Source of the DNA: Salisaeta longa DSM 21114
GTDB lineage: Bacteria > Bacteroidota > Rhodothermia > Rhodothermales > Salinibacteraceae
NCBI RefSeq assembly: GCF_000419585.1
Contig: NZ_ATTH01000001.1
Coordinates: 3,128,766 to 3,192,765 of the forward strand
DNA length: 64,000 bases
Direction of reading: 5' to 3'
Below are positions 14,849 through 24,185 of the stretch, one piece after another. The position numbers and the translations under genes were made by a program. The number at the start of each line of letters is the position of its first letter. Within the stretch, counting starts at the first letter, position 1. The notes under the pieces were generated by a model. The model saw only the letters and a program-made list of their open reading frames with translations. It had not been told where the DNA came from and made no database searches.

Positions 14849-15226
14849 AAAACAGAGGCGTTTGTTAAAAGATAAGGGGGCCCTGTACCACCTTGGGCGG
14901 CCGGCGAATGATCCAAAGCCGCAGCATCACCCTCATGGAATATTCCCATAAGGCTTGTGGCAGTTGTCTATAACACCCCAAACGATGACCGATCTAAAAG
15001 TGAAATAATTGACACGAAGACGCCGCCTTCGTTTGCAATTACAATGAACGGATAATATCATGGCAGATGGTGAAAGCGCTTTCTGCAGCAGCGCGCCTTG
15101 CCATGAGACGCACCCAATGCCGAGGCACGGTGCACGCAGGGCCGTGTCATGCAGGCGATCGTTGAAGAAAGAAGTTGCGCGAGATGCACCCCGTTGTCCT
15201 CTATCAACAATGAGCAGCGAAGCGAT
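14849..15226. other. intergenic region upstream of susC
   Basis: About 380 bases between the divergent quinone-reductase gene and the SusC start. AT-rich patches around 14990-15060 are the best place for promoters of both genes. I could not define a -33/-7 pair with confidence and see no gene or hairpin. Confidence 0.4.
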
Positions 15227-18200
15227 ATGTATCGAAAACTTACAACGTATGCTTTGGGCAGCCTCCTGCTGCTTGTGTTCAGCGTAGCGCCTGTTCAGGC
15301 GCAAGAGCGCGAGGTGAGCGGCACCGTAACCGAAGCGGCCACCGGCAATCCGTTACCGGGCGTTAACGTTACGGTGAAAGGCACCACCACTGGCACCATT
15401 ACAAACGGCCAGGGCACATACACTCTCACCGTGCCGGGGCCCGATGCCACGCTCGTTTTCTCCTTCGTTGGTTTCCAGACCGAGGAGATCCCGGTCGGGA
15501 CGAAAGAAACCATTGACGTGGCAATGGAAGCACAGGTGCAGGCTCTTGAGCAAATGGTTGTTGTGGGATATGGCACGCAGCGCCGGCAAGATATTTCAGG
15601 CGCGGTGTCGACGGTGGATGTAGCAGAAGCCAACGTGGGGCAAAATTCGAGCCCTACCGACCTGATTGAGGGCCGCGTGTCGGGCGTAAACATCGTGCAG
15701 AACAACGGCGAGCCCGGTGGAGGCGTTAAGGTACGCATCCGCGGCACCACATCGCTCAGCGCGAGCAGCGATCCGTTGTATGTGATTGATGGCGTGCCCA
15801 TTACGAGCACGAATGCCACGCCGGGGGGACTTGCGCCCAGCGATATTGTCGCCTCGTCCTCATCGAACCCGTTGTCGCTCATCAACCCAAACGACATCAA
15901 GTCGATTCAGGTGCTGAAAGATGCAGCTGCAACGGCCATCTACGGGTCGCAGGGGGCCAACGGCGTAATCCTGATTGAAACGAAATCGGGCGATGCCGGC
16001 GGGCTTGAAGTGAGCTATAGCGGCGAGGTCTCGGCCTCGAACGTAGCCAACCCCCTCGATTTGCTGTCGGCCGACCAATACCGGCGCGCGCTCACTGACT
16101 TTGCGGGCTCGCAGGCGGCCGACGCGCTTGGTTCGGCGAACACCGACTGGCAACAGGAGGTCTTCCAAACGGCGGTCGCGCAAGATCATAACCTGTCGTT
16201 TTCGGGCGGAAACGAGTCGACCACGTATCGCGCCTCGTTGGGCTATCTCGATCAGCCGGGCGTGGTCACGAGCTCGGGCATCACGCGCTACACGGCGCGC
16301 GTCAACGCCAGCCAAAAGCTCTACGACGACAAGCTGCAGTTGAACCTGAATGTGACCGGTTCGCTGCTTGAGCGCGATCACGTGTTCTACGCGCAGTCGG
16401 CCGGTTTTCAGGGCGGCGTCTTTTCGAACATGCTGAAGTTCAACCCCACGTTTCCGGTGGTTGGCCAAGGCGGCAGCGCGCGGTTCTTCGAGTACTCGAA
16501 CACCGTGATCAACCCGGTGGCCATTCAAAATCAGTTGGATGACTTTACCGAAAGCACGCGGCTGCTGGGCAACGTGTCGGCGTCGTACGACGTGCTGGAG
16601 AGCCTGACGGCGAAAGTGAACTTCGGGTACGACCAGACGAACGCCACCCGCCGGTCGTACATTCCGCAGGCCTCGCCCCTAGGGGCAACGCAAAGCGGCA
16701 TCGCGCAGCAAACGGCGCGTGAGGTGTCGAGCGCCATCGTGCAGAGCACCCTTCAGTACCAGAAACAGCTCACGGATGTGCATCGCGTGGGTGTGCTCGC
16801 GGGCTACGAGTTCAAGCGCGAGACCTACGAGCAGATCGATGCTCAAACGCAGGGCTTTGTAACCGATGAACTCATTTACAACAACCTGGCCGGCGGCAAC
16901 GACCCTCAACTGCCTGGCTCGGGCAAAGAGCAGATTGAACAGCTCTCGTTCTTTGGGCGCGTCGATTACAACTACGACGACCGTTACATCCTGCAGGGTA
17001 CGCTCCGCCGCGACGGTGCCTCGGTGTTCGGGGCCAACAACAAGTATGCGTATTTCCCGGCCGGGTCGATTGCCTGGCGGGTAACCAACGAGTCGTTCAT
17101 GGAGTCGGTCAACTGGCTGAATGAACTGAAAGTGCGCGCGTCGTACGGCCTGAGCGGCAACCAAGCCATTCCGCCGTACCAGACGCTGCAGCTGCTGGGC
17201 CCCGACCAATCCAACATTGCCGTCTTCGGATCGGGTGAGGCCGAGACCACCGGGTTTGCGCCCATCAACTTTGCCAACCCGAACCTGAAGTGGGAAACCA
17301 CCACGTCGCTGAATGTGGGAATGGACTTCATCGTTGGGCGCTTCGATGGCACCATCGACGTGTACCAGAAGAAAACCGAGGACCTGTTGCTTTTCATCAG
17401 CGTGCCGCAGCCGGCCGTGGTGAGCCAGCGCCTCGAAAACATTGGCGCGGTGGAAAACACCGGTGTCGAGTTCTCGCTGAACACGCAGCTGTTTAACCGC
17501 GACAACTTTACTCTCAACGTGGGGGGTAACATCAGCTACAACAAGAACGAAGTGACCGATCTTGGCCAGCGCGGCACCATCTTCCTGACCCCGGTAAGCG
17601 GGGCCGGCCAAACGGGCACCAACGCGCAGATCATCCAGGAAGGCTCGCCCATCGGCACGTTTTACGGCCCGGTCTATGCCGGAACCAACGCGCAAGGGCA
17701 GCAGCTCTTCCTCACGGCCGATGGCGGCACCACAACCAATGTGGGCGACGCCGAGCGCCGGGTGATTGGCGATGCGCAGCCCGACTTCAACTACGGGTTC
17801 ACGTTCTCGGGGCGGTATGGCAACTTTGACTTCAGCACGTTCTTCCGTGGGATCTATGGGAAAGACGTGTTCAACAATACCGCGCTGGAGTTCTCCACCA
17901 AGAACAACCTGAACCGTAACATCAACATGTTGGAAAGTGCGCTGGACGACGAGGCGGCTATCACGCCGGTGTATTCGTCCCGATGGATTCAAGACGCATC
18001 CTTCTTGCGTCTGGACAACCTGACCATCGGCTACACGCTGCCTATTGCGGAGCAACTGGGCATTCAGCGGGCTCGGATTTACTTCTCGGGGCAAAATCTC
18101 TTCGTGATCACGCCCTACAACGGGTACGATCCGGAGGTGAGCACCACGGCCAACGGTACCGATACGAGCGGCGGGCTGCGTAGTCTTGCGATTCCGGCCC

Positions 18201-18268
18201 TAGGCGTGGACTACACCAATTACCCGCGTGCACGCACCTTTACCTTTGGCGTAGACCTCGGCCTGTAA
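15227..18268 (+). CDS. SusC/RagA-family TonB-linked outer membrane receptor
   Basis: 1013 residues. A signal peptide (MYRKLTTYALGSLLLLVFSV, cleavage after VQAQ) is followed by a carboxypeptidase-regulatory-like domain (EVSGTVTEAATGNPLPGVNV) at about residues 25-100, a plug with GYGTQRRQDISGAVSTVDV and the RIRGTTSLSASSDPLYVIDG motif, then a long beta barrel ending FTFGVDLGL. The start at 15227 is chosen for the signal peptide; an upstream in-frame start adds only non-conserved residues. It should form a pedal-bin transporter with the SusD protein immediately downstream and use TonB energy. No glycan enzymes are nearby, so the substrate is not predictable. Confidence 0.95.
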   Translation: MYRKLTTYALGSLLLLVFSVAPVQAQEREVSGTVTEAATGNPLPGVNVTVKGTTTGTITNGQGTYTLTVPGPDATLVFSFVGFQTEEIPVGTKETIDVAMEAQVQALEQMVVVGYGTQRRQDISGAVSTVDVAEANVGQNSSPTDLIEGRVSGVNIVQNNGEPGGGVKVRIRGTTSLSASSDPLYVIDGVPITSTNATPGGLAPSDIVASSSSNPLSLINPNDIKSIQVLKDAAATAIYGSQGANGVILIETKSGDAGGLEVSYSGEVSASNVANPLDLLSADQYRRALTDFAGSQAADALGSANTDWQQEVFQTAVAQDHNLSFSGGNESTTYRASLGYLDQPGVVTSSGITRYTARVNASQKLYDDKLQLNLNVTGSLLERDHVFYAQSAGFQGGVFSNMLKFNPTFPVVGQGGSARFFEYSNTVINPVAIQNQLDDFTESTRLLGNVSASYDVLESLTAKVNFGYDQTNATRRSYIPQASPLGATQSGIAQQTAREVSSAIVQSTLQYQKQLTDVHRVGVLAGYEFKRETYEQIDAQTQGFVTDELIYNNLAGGNDPQLPGSGKEQIEQLSFFGRVDYNYDDRYILQGTLRRDGASVFGANNKYAYFPAGSIAWRVTNESFMESVNWLNELKVRASYGLSGNQAIPPYQTLQLLGPDQSNIAVFGSGEAETTGFAPINFANPNLKWETTTSLNVGMDFIVGRFDGTIDVYQKKTEDLLLFISVPQPAVVSQRLENIGAVENTGVEFSLNTQLFNRDNFTLNVGGNISYNKNEVTDLGQRGTIFLTPVSGAGQTGTNAQIIQEGSPIGTFYGPVYAGTNAQGQQLFLTADGGTTTNVGDAERRVIGDAQPDFNYGFTFSGRYGNFDFSTFFRGIYGKDVFNNTALEFSTKNNLNRNINMLESALDDEAAITPVYSSRWIQDASFLRLDNLTIGYTLPIAEQLGIQRARIYFSGQNLFVITPYNGYDPEVSTTANGTDTSGGLRSLAIPALGVDYTNYPRARTFTFGVDLGL

Positions 18269-18356
18269 GCCGTTCCTTGCCCTCTGCATAGGCCTGTGCT
18301 CCGGGCGGCTAGCATCGCCCGGGGCACGGTCTCCAGCCGATTGCCGATTCAAACTC

Positions 18357-20204
18357 ATGACGATTGATCCCATGACTGTATACGTACAACGATTGCTACA
18401 GCGAGTGCCTAGCGTATCGGCGCTCTTGGCTGTATGCCTGGCCGCTACCCTGCTTGCGGGGTGCGACCTGGACGAAGATCCGTTTAGCGTGGTCACCCCA
18501 AACGAGTTCTTTAAGACAGAGAGCGAGTTTGTGGCGGCCATCGCACCGGTATACGCTCAGGTCCGTGACTACCAAAACAACTACTTCAATATCTCGGAGC
18601 ACTCCTCCGACGAGATTATGGTGCCCACCCGTGGCACCGATTGGGGAGATAATGGAAACTGGCGCCGGCTCACGCAGCATCAGTGGACGGCGCAGCATCC
18701 GAACATTGACGGCGCGTGGGTGAGCGCCTTTACCGGCGTGGCCCGTGCCAACTCGGTCCTTGCGGCGCTTAATAACACCCAGACCGATCTGGAGCAGGCG
18801 CCACAGTTTCGCGCTGAGCTGCGCTTCCTTCGGGCGTTCTTCTACTACCAGCTGCTTGACCTGTACGGCAACGTTCCGATTGTGGTGGAGCAGGGAAGCT
18901 CCTACGAGCAGTACCCGCAGCAGCCGGTGAGTAGCCAAGATCCGCCTGCGCAGCAAAGCCGCCGCGAGGTCTTCCGCTTCCTGATCGAAGAGCTCACGGG
19001 TTGCGCCGACTTGAGCGCTGTGAATGTACAAGACTGTGTGGAGAACCCAAGCGGCGGAGCTCTCGCCAATTTGCCGCCGTCCGTTGAATACGGACGCGCG
19101 AGCAAGTGGGCCGGCTACGGACTTTTGGCGCGCCTCTTCGTGAACGCTGAGGTGTACACCGGGCAGTTCACCGGTAACAACAGCTTCACGCCGGGGCTCT
19201 CGTTTTGGGAAGAAGCCGAAGCGGCCGCCGATGAGGTGATCTCCTCGGGGCAGTTCATGCTGGCCGACAACTACTTCGACAACTTTGCGGTCAGCAATGC
19301 CTCATCGCCCGAGATCATATGGCCGGCAACGTACAAGGCAGAGACGGGCTTGGGCCTCACCCTCAACATGCGGGTCATGCATTACAACATGATCCCCGAA
19401 ACACCGTGGAACGGCTTCACGACGATTGCGGAGTTCTACAAAGGGTTTGACGTACAGGCAGGTCCAGATGGCCAAGTCGGCACGCGGGACGATGTGCGCA
19501 ATGACGTGCGCACCCAGGGCTTTCTCGTGGGGCGCACCTACTCTGAGCCTAACACCGGGTGCTATGGCATCAACTGCTTTAGCAATGAGAACACGCCTAC
19601 GGTGAAAGTGCGCGGCACCGATACGCCGCTTGACATCACGCTCGAAATTCCAAGCATAACGCTGGAAAGCAATCCCGCGATTGAGGCAGCCGGGGCCCGC
19701 CCGCTCAAGTTTGAGGTGGACCCGAACCAGACGGCCCAGTTCTCCAGCAACGACTTGCCGTTGTTCCGCCTGTCCGAGATGTATCTGATTCGGGCCGAGG
19801 CGCTCAATGAGATGGGACAGCCGTCGGCCGCGCGCGACGCCCTCATTCCACTGCGCGAGCGGGCCTATCCCGACTACCCGAACGAAGGCGCGGTGCCCAC
19901 CGGGTTGTCCCAGGCCCAAATGCGTAGCCTCATCCTGCAGGAGCGCGGGCACGAGCACTACTACGAAGGGCTGCGTCGTCAAGACCTCGTCCGGTACCAG
20001 GTGAGCGGTGGCACGGCATCCGGAGGCCCCTACACGTCGCCCAGTGACCCGTACGCACCCACGTTCACGGCACCCTGGATCTTCAAGGATCAGAGCAATA
20101 TGTACCGCATGCTCTTCCCGATACCGCAGCCGCAGCTTGATGCAAACAGCAAGCTCACGCAAAACTGCGGATACGGGGGCGGTCAGTGCCCGCCGGTGGG
20201 CTGA
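18357..20204 (+). CDS. SusD/RagB-family nutrient-binding outer membrane lipoprotein
   Basis: 615 residues. The signal peptide ends in lipobox LLAGC, after a short basic start; CDLDEDPFSVVTPNEFFKT is the standard SusD N-terminus. Helical tetratricopeptide-like core: LNNTQTDLEQAPQFRAELRF, then LRAFFYYQLLDLYGNVPIV. Near the C-terminus, RGHEHYYEGLRRQDLVRYQV is the conserved R-G-x-E-x-x-x-E-G-x-R-x-x-D-L-x-R motif, and YRMLFPIPQPQLDANSKLTQ ends the family. It caps the SusC channel encoded 88 bases upstream. A second start at 18372 is possible. Confidence 0.95.
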   Translation: MTIDPMTVYVQRLLQRVPSVSALLAVCLAATLLAGCDLDEDPFSVVTPNEFFKTESEFVAAIAPVYAQVRDYQNNYFNISEHSSDEIMVPTRGTDWGDNGNWRRLTQHQWTAQHPNIDGAWVSAFTGVARANSVLAALNNTQTDLEQAPQFRAELRFLRAFFYYQLLDLYGNVPIVVEQGSSYEQYPQQPVSSQDPPAQQSRREVFRFLIEELTGCADLSAVNVQDCVENPSGGALANLPPSVEYGRASKWAGYGLLARLFVNAEVYTGQFTGNNSFTPGLSFWEEAEAAADEVISSGQFMLADNYFDNFAVSNASSPEIIWPATYKAETGLGLTLNMRVMHYNMIPETPWNGFTTIAEFYKGFDVQAGPDGQVGTRDDVRNDVRTQGFLVGRTYSEPNTGCYGINCFSNENTPTVKVRGTDTPLDITLEIPSITLESNPAIEAAGARPLKFEVDPNQTAQFSSNDLPLFRLSEMYLIRAEALNEMGQPSAARDALIPLRERAYPDYPNEGAVPTGLSQAQMRSLILQERGHEHYYEGLRRQDLVRYQVSGGTASGGPYTSPSDPYAPTFTAPWIFKDQSNMYRMLFPIPQPQLDANSKLTQNCGYGGGQCPPVG

Positions 20205-20238
20205 GGTTCGTCGGCATCCGCACATACAAATCACGTAC

Positions 20239-20275
20239 AGCGCCTCGTCGGCTTTCTGCTGGCGGGGCGTTTTTT
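20239..20275 (+). terminator. rho-independent terminator after susCD
   Basis: CGCCTCGTCGGC pairs with GCTGGCGGGGCG across a short loop, followed by a run of six T residues. It lies 35 bases after the SusD stop. Confidence 0.75.
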
Positions 20276-20402
20276 ATGCGCACCGCGAGAATGCCCGTTC
20301 TAAACTGCGTTTGTGTATAGCTTCGGTTAAGGATGGGCGTATCTGTTGGATTTACCCGCGCCGCGCGCTACATTCACAAACGTTCATTGATACACGCTGC
20401 CG

Positions 20403-20603
20403 GTTCGTGCATTGCTGATGCACGATTAAAAGGGAACGCCAGGCGAGCCATAGGCTCGATGCTGGGGCTGTACCCGCAACTGTGTACCGGAGGCGCTTCG
20501 AGGTGAGGACGCGCGCGCCACTGTCTGCTCCCGCAGATGGGAAGGGGCGCGCCGAGCTGCTGAAAGCGCTGTACCTCCGGAAAGCCAGGAGACCTGCCGC
20601 GGA
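20403..20603 (+). promoter_or_regulatory. cobalamin riboswitch
   Basis: Conserved elements of the B12 aptamer in order: a small GTGCAT...ATGCAC hairpin (20407-20424), AAAAGGGAACGCC, GGGGCTGTACCCGCAACTGT, the GCCACTGT element at about 20517-20524, and the closing AAAGCCAGGAGACCTGCC at 20581-20598. It lies upstream of a btuB-type receptor gene, the classical target. Binding of adenosylcobalamin would lower expression of the B12 uptake genes. Confidence 0.95.
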
Positions 20604-20635
20604 CGTGCGTTTTGCCAATAACCTCCGGGATCTTG

Positions 20636-20713
20636 AGGTGTGGCGCTGTCTTCGGTTGCGCATGCGTGCGCTGAGCGCACGTCTGCAGGCATCGTGGCGG
20701 CCTACACCTTTTT
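20636..20713 (+). terminator. possible riboswitch expression-platform terminator
   Basis: AGGTGT at 20636-20641 can pair with ACACCT at 20704-20709, closing a long GC-rich structure that includes the GCGTGCGCTGAGCGCACG hairpin and is followed by TTTT. This is placed as expected for transcription termination between the aptamer and btuB. Confidence 0.5.
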
Positions 20714-20733
20714 GAGGGGCGGGCCGTTTATTT

Positions 20734-22680
20734 ATGATGCACCGAACACTTCTTATCCTTTGGGCGCTCACGCTCGCTGGAAGCCTGTGCGCCGCACGCA
20801 CCACGTGCGCGCAAGGGGCACCGCGTGATACGACGACAACGCCCGACACGTCGCGCGCGCCGCTGATGGAGGCGGTACTGCCGCGCCTGACCGTCATGGC
20901 TACGCGTCTTCCTACGGCCGCAGCGCAGGCGCCTGCCCGCATCGCTACGTTCGACTCGACCGCCCTGCTCACTACGGGGGCCCGCTCGGTGGCCACATTA
21001 CTCCGCGAGCGGGCTGCGCTCCACGTTCGGCGCTACGGCCCGGGCGGCCTCGCCTCGGTGTCCATGCGCGGCACCGGCGCAGCCCAGACGCTCGTCCTGC
21101 TGGACGGGCATCGCATCGTCGATCCGCAACTCGGGCAGCTCGACTGGACGCTCCTCCCTACCGTCTTGCTGCAACAGGCCGAGGTGCTGCACGGGCCCGC
21201 CTCGGCCCTCTACGGATCGAGCGGCATCGGCGGGGCGGTGAATCTGCAAACTGTTGCGCCGCAACCTGCATTTCGCTTGAAGACGCAACTGCACGCGGGA
21301 GCGTTTGGCGCACGCGGGGGCAGCGGACTCATTACGGGCCGCGCTGGGCCGCTCAGCACGGTGGCCGCGGTATCCTACCGGCAAGCCGCCGGCGACTACT
21401 CCTACCGCAACGAGGCCCGCTTCCCGCCCACCCGTGTGGAGCGCACAAACGCCGATCGGCAGTTTGCGAATGCCTACGTCGCAACAGCCGTAACCACCGG
21501 CGCGCATCGCATCCGCGTCTCGGGGTGGTGGAGCCAGGCGGAGCGCGGCATTCCGGCGGCCGTGGGGGGCACGTCCGCGGCGCGGCAGTGGGACGAGAGC
21601 GTGCGCCTCTGGGCCACCGATACCTGGCAGCGTCCGTGGGGCACGCTCGACATTGGGGGGCTGGTGCAGCACAAAACCCTGCGCTACGTCGATCCGGCCC
21701 AAAACCTTGCCACTACCGGCCGCACATGGCTCGCCTCCGTCGACGTTACGGCGCGGCGGCCATGGGGCAACCGCTGGCGCGTGGCTTTCGGGGGCGATGC
21801 CCGCGGCGTCACGGCGCAGCATCCGCAGCTCGCAACCGCAGCACGCGAGGGCCACGCCAGTCTGTTTGCAAGCGGTAGCGGACGCTACGGCCGACTGACG
21901 GTGCACCCGGCCCTTCGCGTCGATGGCTACGCGCGGCCCGCGAGCAATGCAAGCGCTGTGGCCATCAGTCCGCGGCTTGGGCTCAACTGGCAGGTGGCGC
22001 GCGCGCCGCTGGTTGCCCTCAAGGCACAGGTTGGGCGCGCCTTTCGCATGCCCACGCTTAACGACCGGTACTGGCAGCCGGGCGGCAACCCGCAGCTGGC
22101 ACCCGAGCGCAGCTGGAATACCGACGTGGGCGCGTACGTGCGGGGCGGCTGGTATCGGATGGAGGTGACGGCGTTTGCCAACTGGCGGTACAATCAGATT
22201 GTGTGGACGCCGCAGCCCGCCGGCTACTGGCGTCCGCAGAATGTGCAGAACGTGCGCGCGCTGGGCCTCGAGGCATCGGCCGAGCTGCACTGGACCCCCG
22301 CGGCGTCGTGGAGCCTGCGGCCGCGTGTGGCGGCCACCTACACCAACGCCCGCGACCGATCGGTGCGGGGCCGCCCGGGCTACAATACGCGCCTGCCCTT
22401 TCTGCCGGTAACGACCATCAAGCCATCGCTTACGGTGCAGTGGCACCGGTGGGCGCTCGACCTAAGTAGCCGCTACATTGGGGCGCGGCCCACGGGCGAT
22501 GGCACGCGCGAGCCGTACCTCGTAACCGACGCGCACCTGCGCTGGCACACGCACATCGCCCAAACGCGCCTGGGCGCCACCCTTCAACTCCGCAACGCCC
22601 TAAACACGCAATACACCGTCGCCGACGGCCATCCAATGCCGCCGCGGCACCTACGCATCACCGTACGTCTTTCGCTTTAA
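20734..22680 (+). CDS. btuB: BtuB-like TonB-dependent cobalamin receptor
   Basis: 648 residues. Signal peptide to about residue 28, plug domain with SVSMRGTGAAQTLVLLDGHR and QAEVLHGPASALYGSSGIGG, then a 22-strand-type barrel with typical closing LRNALNTQYTVADGHPMPPR and aromatic-poor end ITVRLSL. The B12 riboswitch just upstream supports cobalamin as the ligand. Next to a BtuG-like surface lipoprotein, it resembles Bacteroidota B12 uptake loci in which BtuG hands cobalamin to BtuB. Confidence 0.9.
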   Translation: MMHRTLLILWALTLAGSLCAARTTCAQGAPRDTTTTPDTSRAPLMEAVLPRLTVMATRLPTAAAQAPARIATFDSTALLTTGARSVATLLRERAALHVRRYGPGGLASVSMRGTGAAQTLVLLDGHRIVDPQLGQLDWTLLPTVLLQQAEVLHGPASALYGSSGIGGAVNLQTVAPQPAFRLKTQLHAGAFGARGGSGLITGRAGPLSTVAAVSYRQAAGDYSYRNEARFPPTRVERTNADRQFANAYVATAVTTGAHRIRVSGWWSQAERGIPAAVGGTSAARQWDESVRLWATDTWQRPWGTLDIGGLVQHKTLRYVDPAQNLATTGRTWLASVDVTARRPWGNRWRVAFGGDARGVTAQHPQLATAAREGHASLFASGSGRYGRLTVHPALRVDGYARPASNASAVAISPRLGLNWQVARAPLVALKAQVGRAFRMPTLNDRYWQPGGNPQLAPERSWNTDVGAYVRGGWYRMEVTAFANWRYNQIVWTPQPAGYWRPQNVQNVRALGLEASAELHWTPAASWSLRPRVAATYTNARDRSVRGRPGYNTRLPFLPVTTIKPSLTVQWHRWALDLSSRYIGARPTGDGTREPYLVTDAHLRWHTHIAQTRLGATLQLRNALNTQYTVADGHPMPPRHLRITVRLSL

Positions 22681-22704
22681 CCTATCGCAACCCACCACCG
22701 ACCC

Positions 22705-23796
22705 ATGCGCACAGTTCTGCACCGCCTGCTCGTTCTTTTTCTACTCGCTGGACTCAGCGGATGCGACCTGCTGGGCACCGAAGACGATGCCCCACCTGCC
22801 CCGGCACGCGTCGTTGTGGCCAACGCCGGCGCCTTCGGCAATCAAAACAGCAGCCTTACCTTCTACAACCCAACCAGCGACGCCACCGAGCGCCTGCCTG
22901 CCCAAGACGGATTTGCGTCGTACATCCAGAGCCTTGCGCGCTACGAGGAACGCCTCTACGTGGCCTTTGGCGAAACCGGCACCGTCGACATCTTCAACGC
23001 CGAAACCAACAGCCGCGTGGGTCAGCTCTCCGGCATTCCCAATCCCCGCTACGTCGCGTTCAGCGGCAATCAGGCATTCATCACGAGCCAGGATTACGCC
23101 AGCAACCCGCAGCCCGCGGTATACGTGGCCAATCTCGACACGCGCCAGATCGTCGACACCATTCCCGTGAGCGGATCGCCCGAGCGGATGGCCCTGGTGG
23201 GCGACCGGCTCTACGTGGCCGAGGGCAACCAAAACGGCACCCTCGCGGTGATTGACGCGACCAACCGTACAGTGATGGACGACGCCGTGCCCGTGGGATG
23301 CGACGTGCCCCGGGCGCTGGTACACGACGGCGATGGCGAACTGCTGGTCTTCTGCGCGGGCGCCACCATCTACAACGAAAACTTTGAGGTGGTCGATCGC
23401 ACCAACGGCGCCATCCACGTGCTCGACCCCTCCACCAACACCATCACAACGGAAATTAGTCTGGACGGACAGCTGACCTCTGCCAGCCTGGGGCAGCGCG
23501 TGTGGCACAGCCCATCGGCCGATGTGGTGCATACGGTGGTGGGCGGCAACACCATCGTGCGTTTCAATACCGCGACGAACACGATTGCGGCGCGTATTCC
23601 GGATGATGGCGCACCCATTGGCACGCTGGCCTACGATGCGGCCGTGGAGCGGTTGTACGTGGGCCGGCTGGCGGCCGAGAATGGATTTGCGTCGGCCGGT
23701 ACGGTGACCCTCCACCGCCCCGATGGCACACAAACCGGCTCGTTTCCCGCGGGCATCGCGCCGGCCGATGTGGTGCTGCAGCGGTCCACGCCGTAA
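22705..23796 (+). CDS. BtuG-like seven-bladed beta-propeller lipoprotein (YncE family)
   Basis: 363 residues. Lipoprotein signal peptide with lipobox LSGC (residues to about 20), then repeated blades of the YncE type: GTVDIFNAETNSRVGQL, PAVYVANLDTRQIVDTI, GTLAVIDATNRTVMDDAV, GAIHVLDPSTNTITTEI and TIVRFNTATNTIAARIP. It starts 24 bases after btuB and shares its riboswitch. In Bacteroides, BtuG proteins of this fold bind B12 at the cell surface with very high affinity and stack on BtuB (known of the family). By position and fold this is the likely role here; sequence alone cannot prove ligand binding. Confidence 0.8.
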   Translation: MRTVLHRLLVLFLLAGLSGCDLLGTEDDAPPAPARVVVANAGAFGNQNSSLTFYNPTSDATERLPAQDGFASYIQSLARYEERLYVAFGETGTVDIFNAETNSRVGQLSGIPNPRYVAFSGNQAFITSQDYASNPQPAVYVANLDTRQIVDTIPVSGSPERMALVGDRLYVAEGNQNGTLAVIDATNRTVMDDAVPVGCDVPRALVHDGDGELLVFCAGATIYNENFEVVDRTNGAIHVLDPSTNTITTEISLDGQLTSASLGQRVWHSPSADVVHTVVGGNTIVRFNTATNTIAARIPDDGAPIGTLAYDAAVERLYVGRLAAENGFASAGTVTLHRPDGTQTGSFPAGIAPADVVLQRSTP

Positions 23797-23864
23797 GCGC
23801 TGTCTGATACCGTGGGTGCCCACTTGCTCTTGCACGCCCTTCATGATAACGATTGACCAAGCCC

Positions 23865-24107
23865 ATGCACATTGACCGCTGCTACTGCTTCCAGAAAACC
23901 TTCGCCGAGCTGAAGGCCGTCGCCGAGGCGACAGGGGCGGCGTCGGTAGAAGCGCTGCAGGCCGAGGCTGTGTTTGGCCACAACTGTCAGCTGTGTCACC
24001 CGTACGTGCGGCGCATGCTGCGCACCGGCGACACCGTGTTCGACACGATCGTTGAGGCAGCCGATGAGCCGCCCACGCCGCAGCCCGCGCGCACGCCGTC
24101 CGACTGA
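23865..24107 (+). CDS. small [2Fe-2S]-binding BFD-like protein
   Basis: 80 residues from ATG 23865. MHIDRCYCFQKTFAEL has a C-x-C pair and VFGHNCQLCHPYVRRMLRTG a C-x-x-C pair; spacing and helical context match the bacterioferritin-associated ferredoxin (BFD-like) domain with a [2Fe-2S] cluster. It lies downstream of btuB and the btuG-like gene, so it may serve the cytoplasmic side of B12 handling, for example reductive dealkylation or reduction of the cobalt (inference). A TTG start at 23853 is possible but less likely. Confidence 0.75.
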   Translation: MHIDRCYCFQKTFAELKAVAEATGAASVEALQAEAVFGHNCQLCHPYVRRMLRTGDTVFDTIVEAADEPPTPQPARTPSD

Positions 24108-24185
24108 CGCGTTCTTCGCGGATCCCAGGCGCAAAGCGGCGGTTCGGACACAGCGGTACGCCCTCTTGTACTGACTCCCTTTGCT

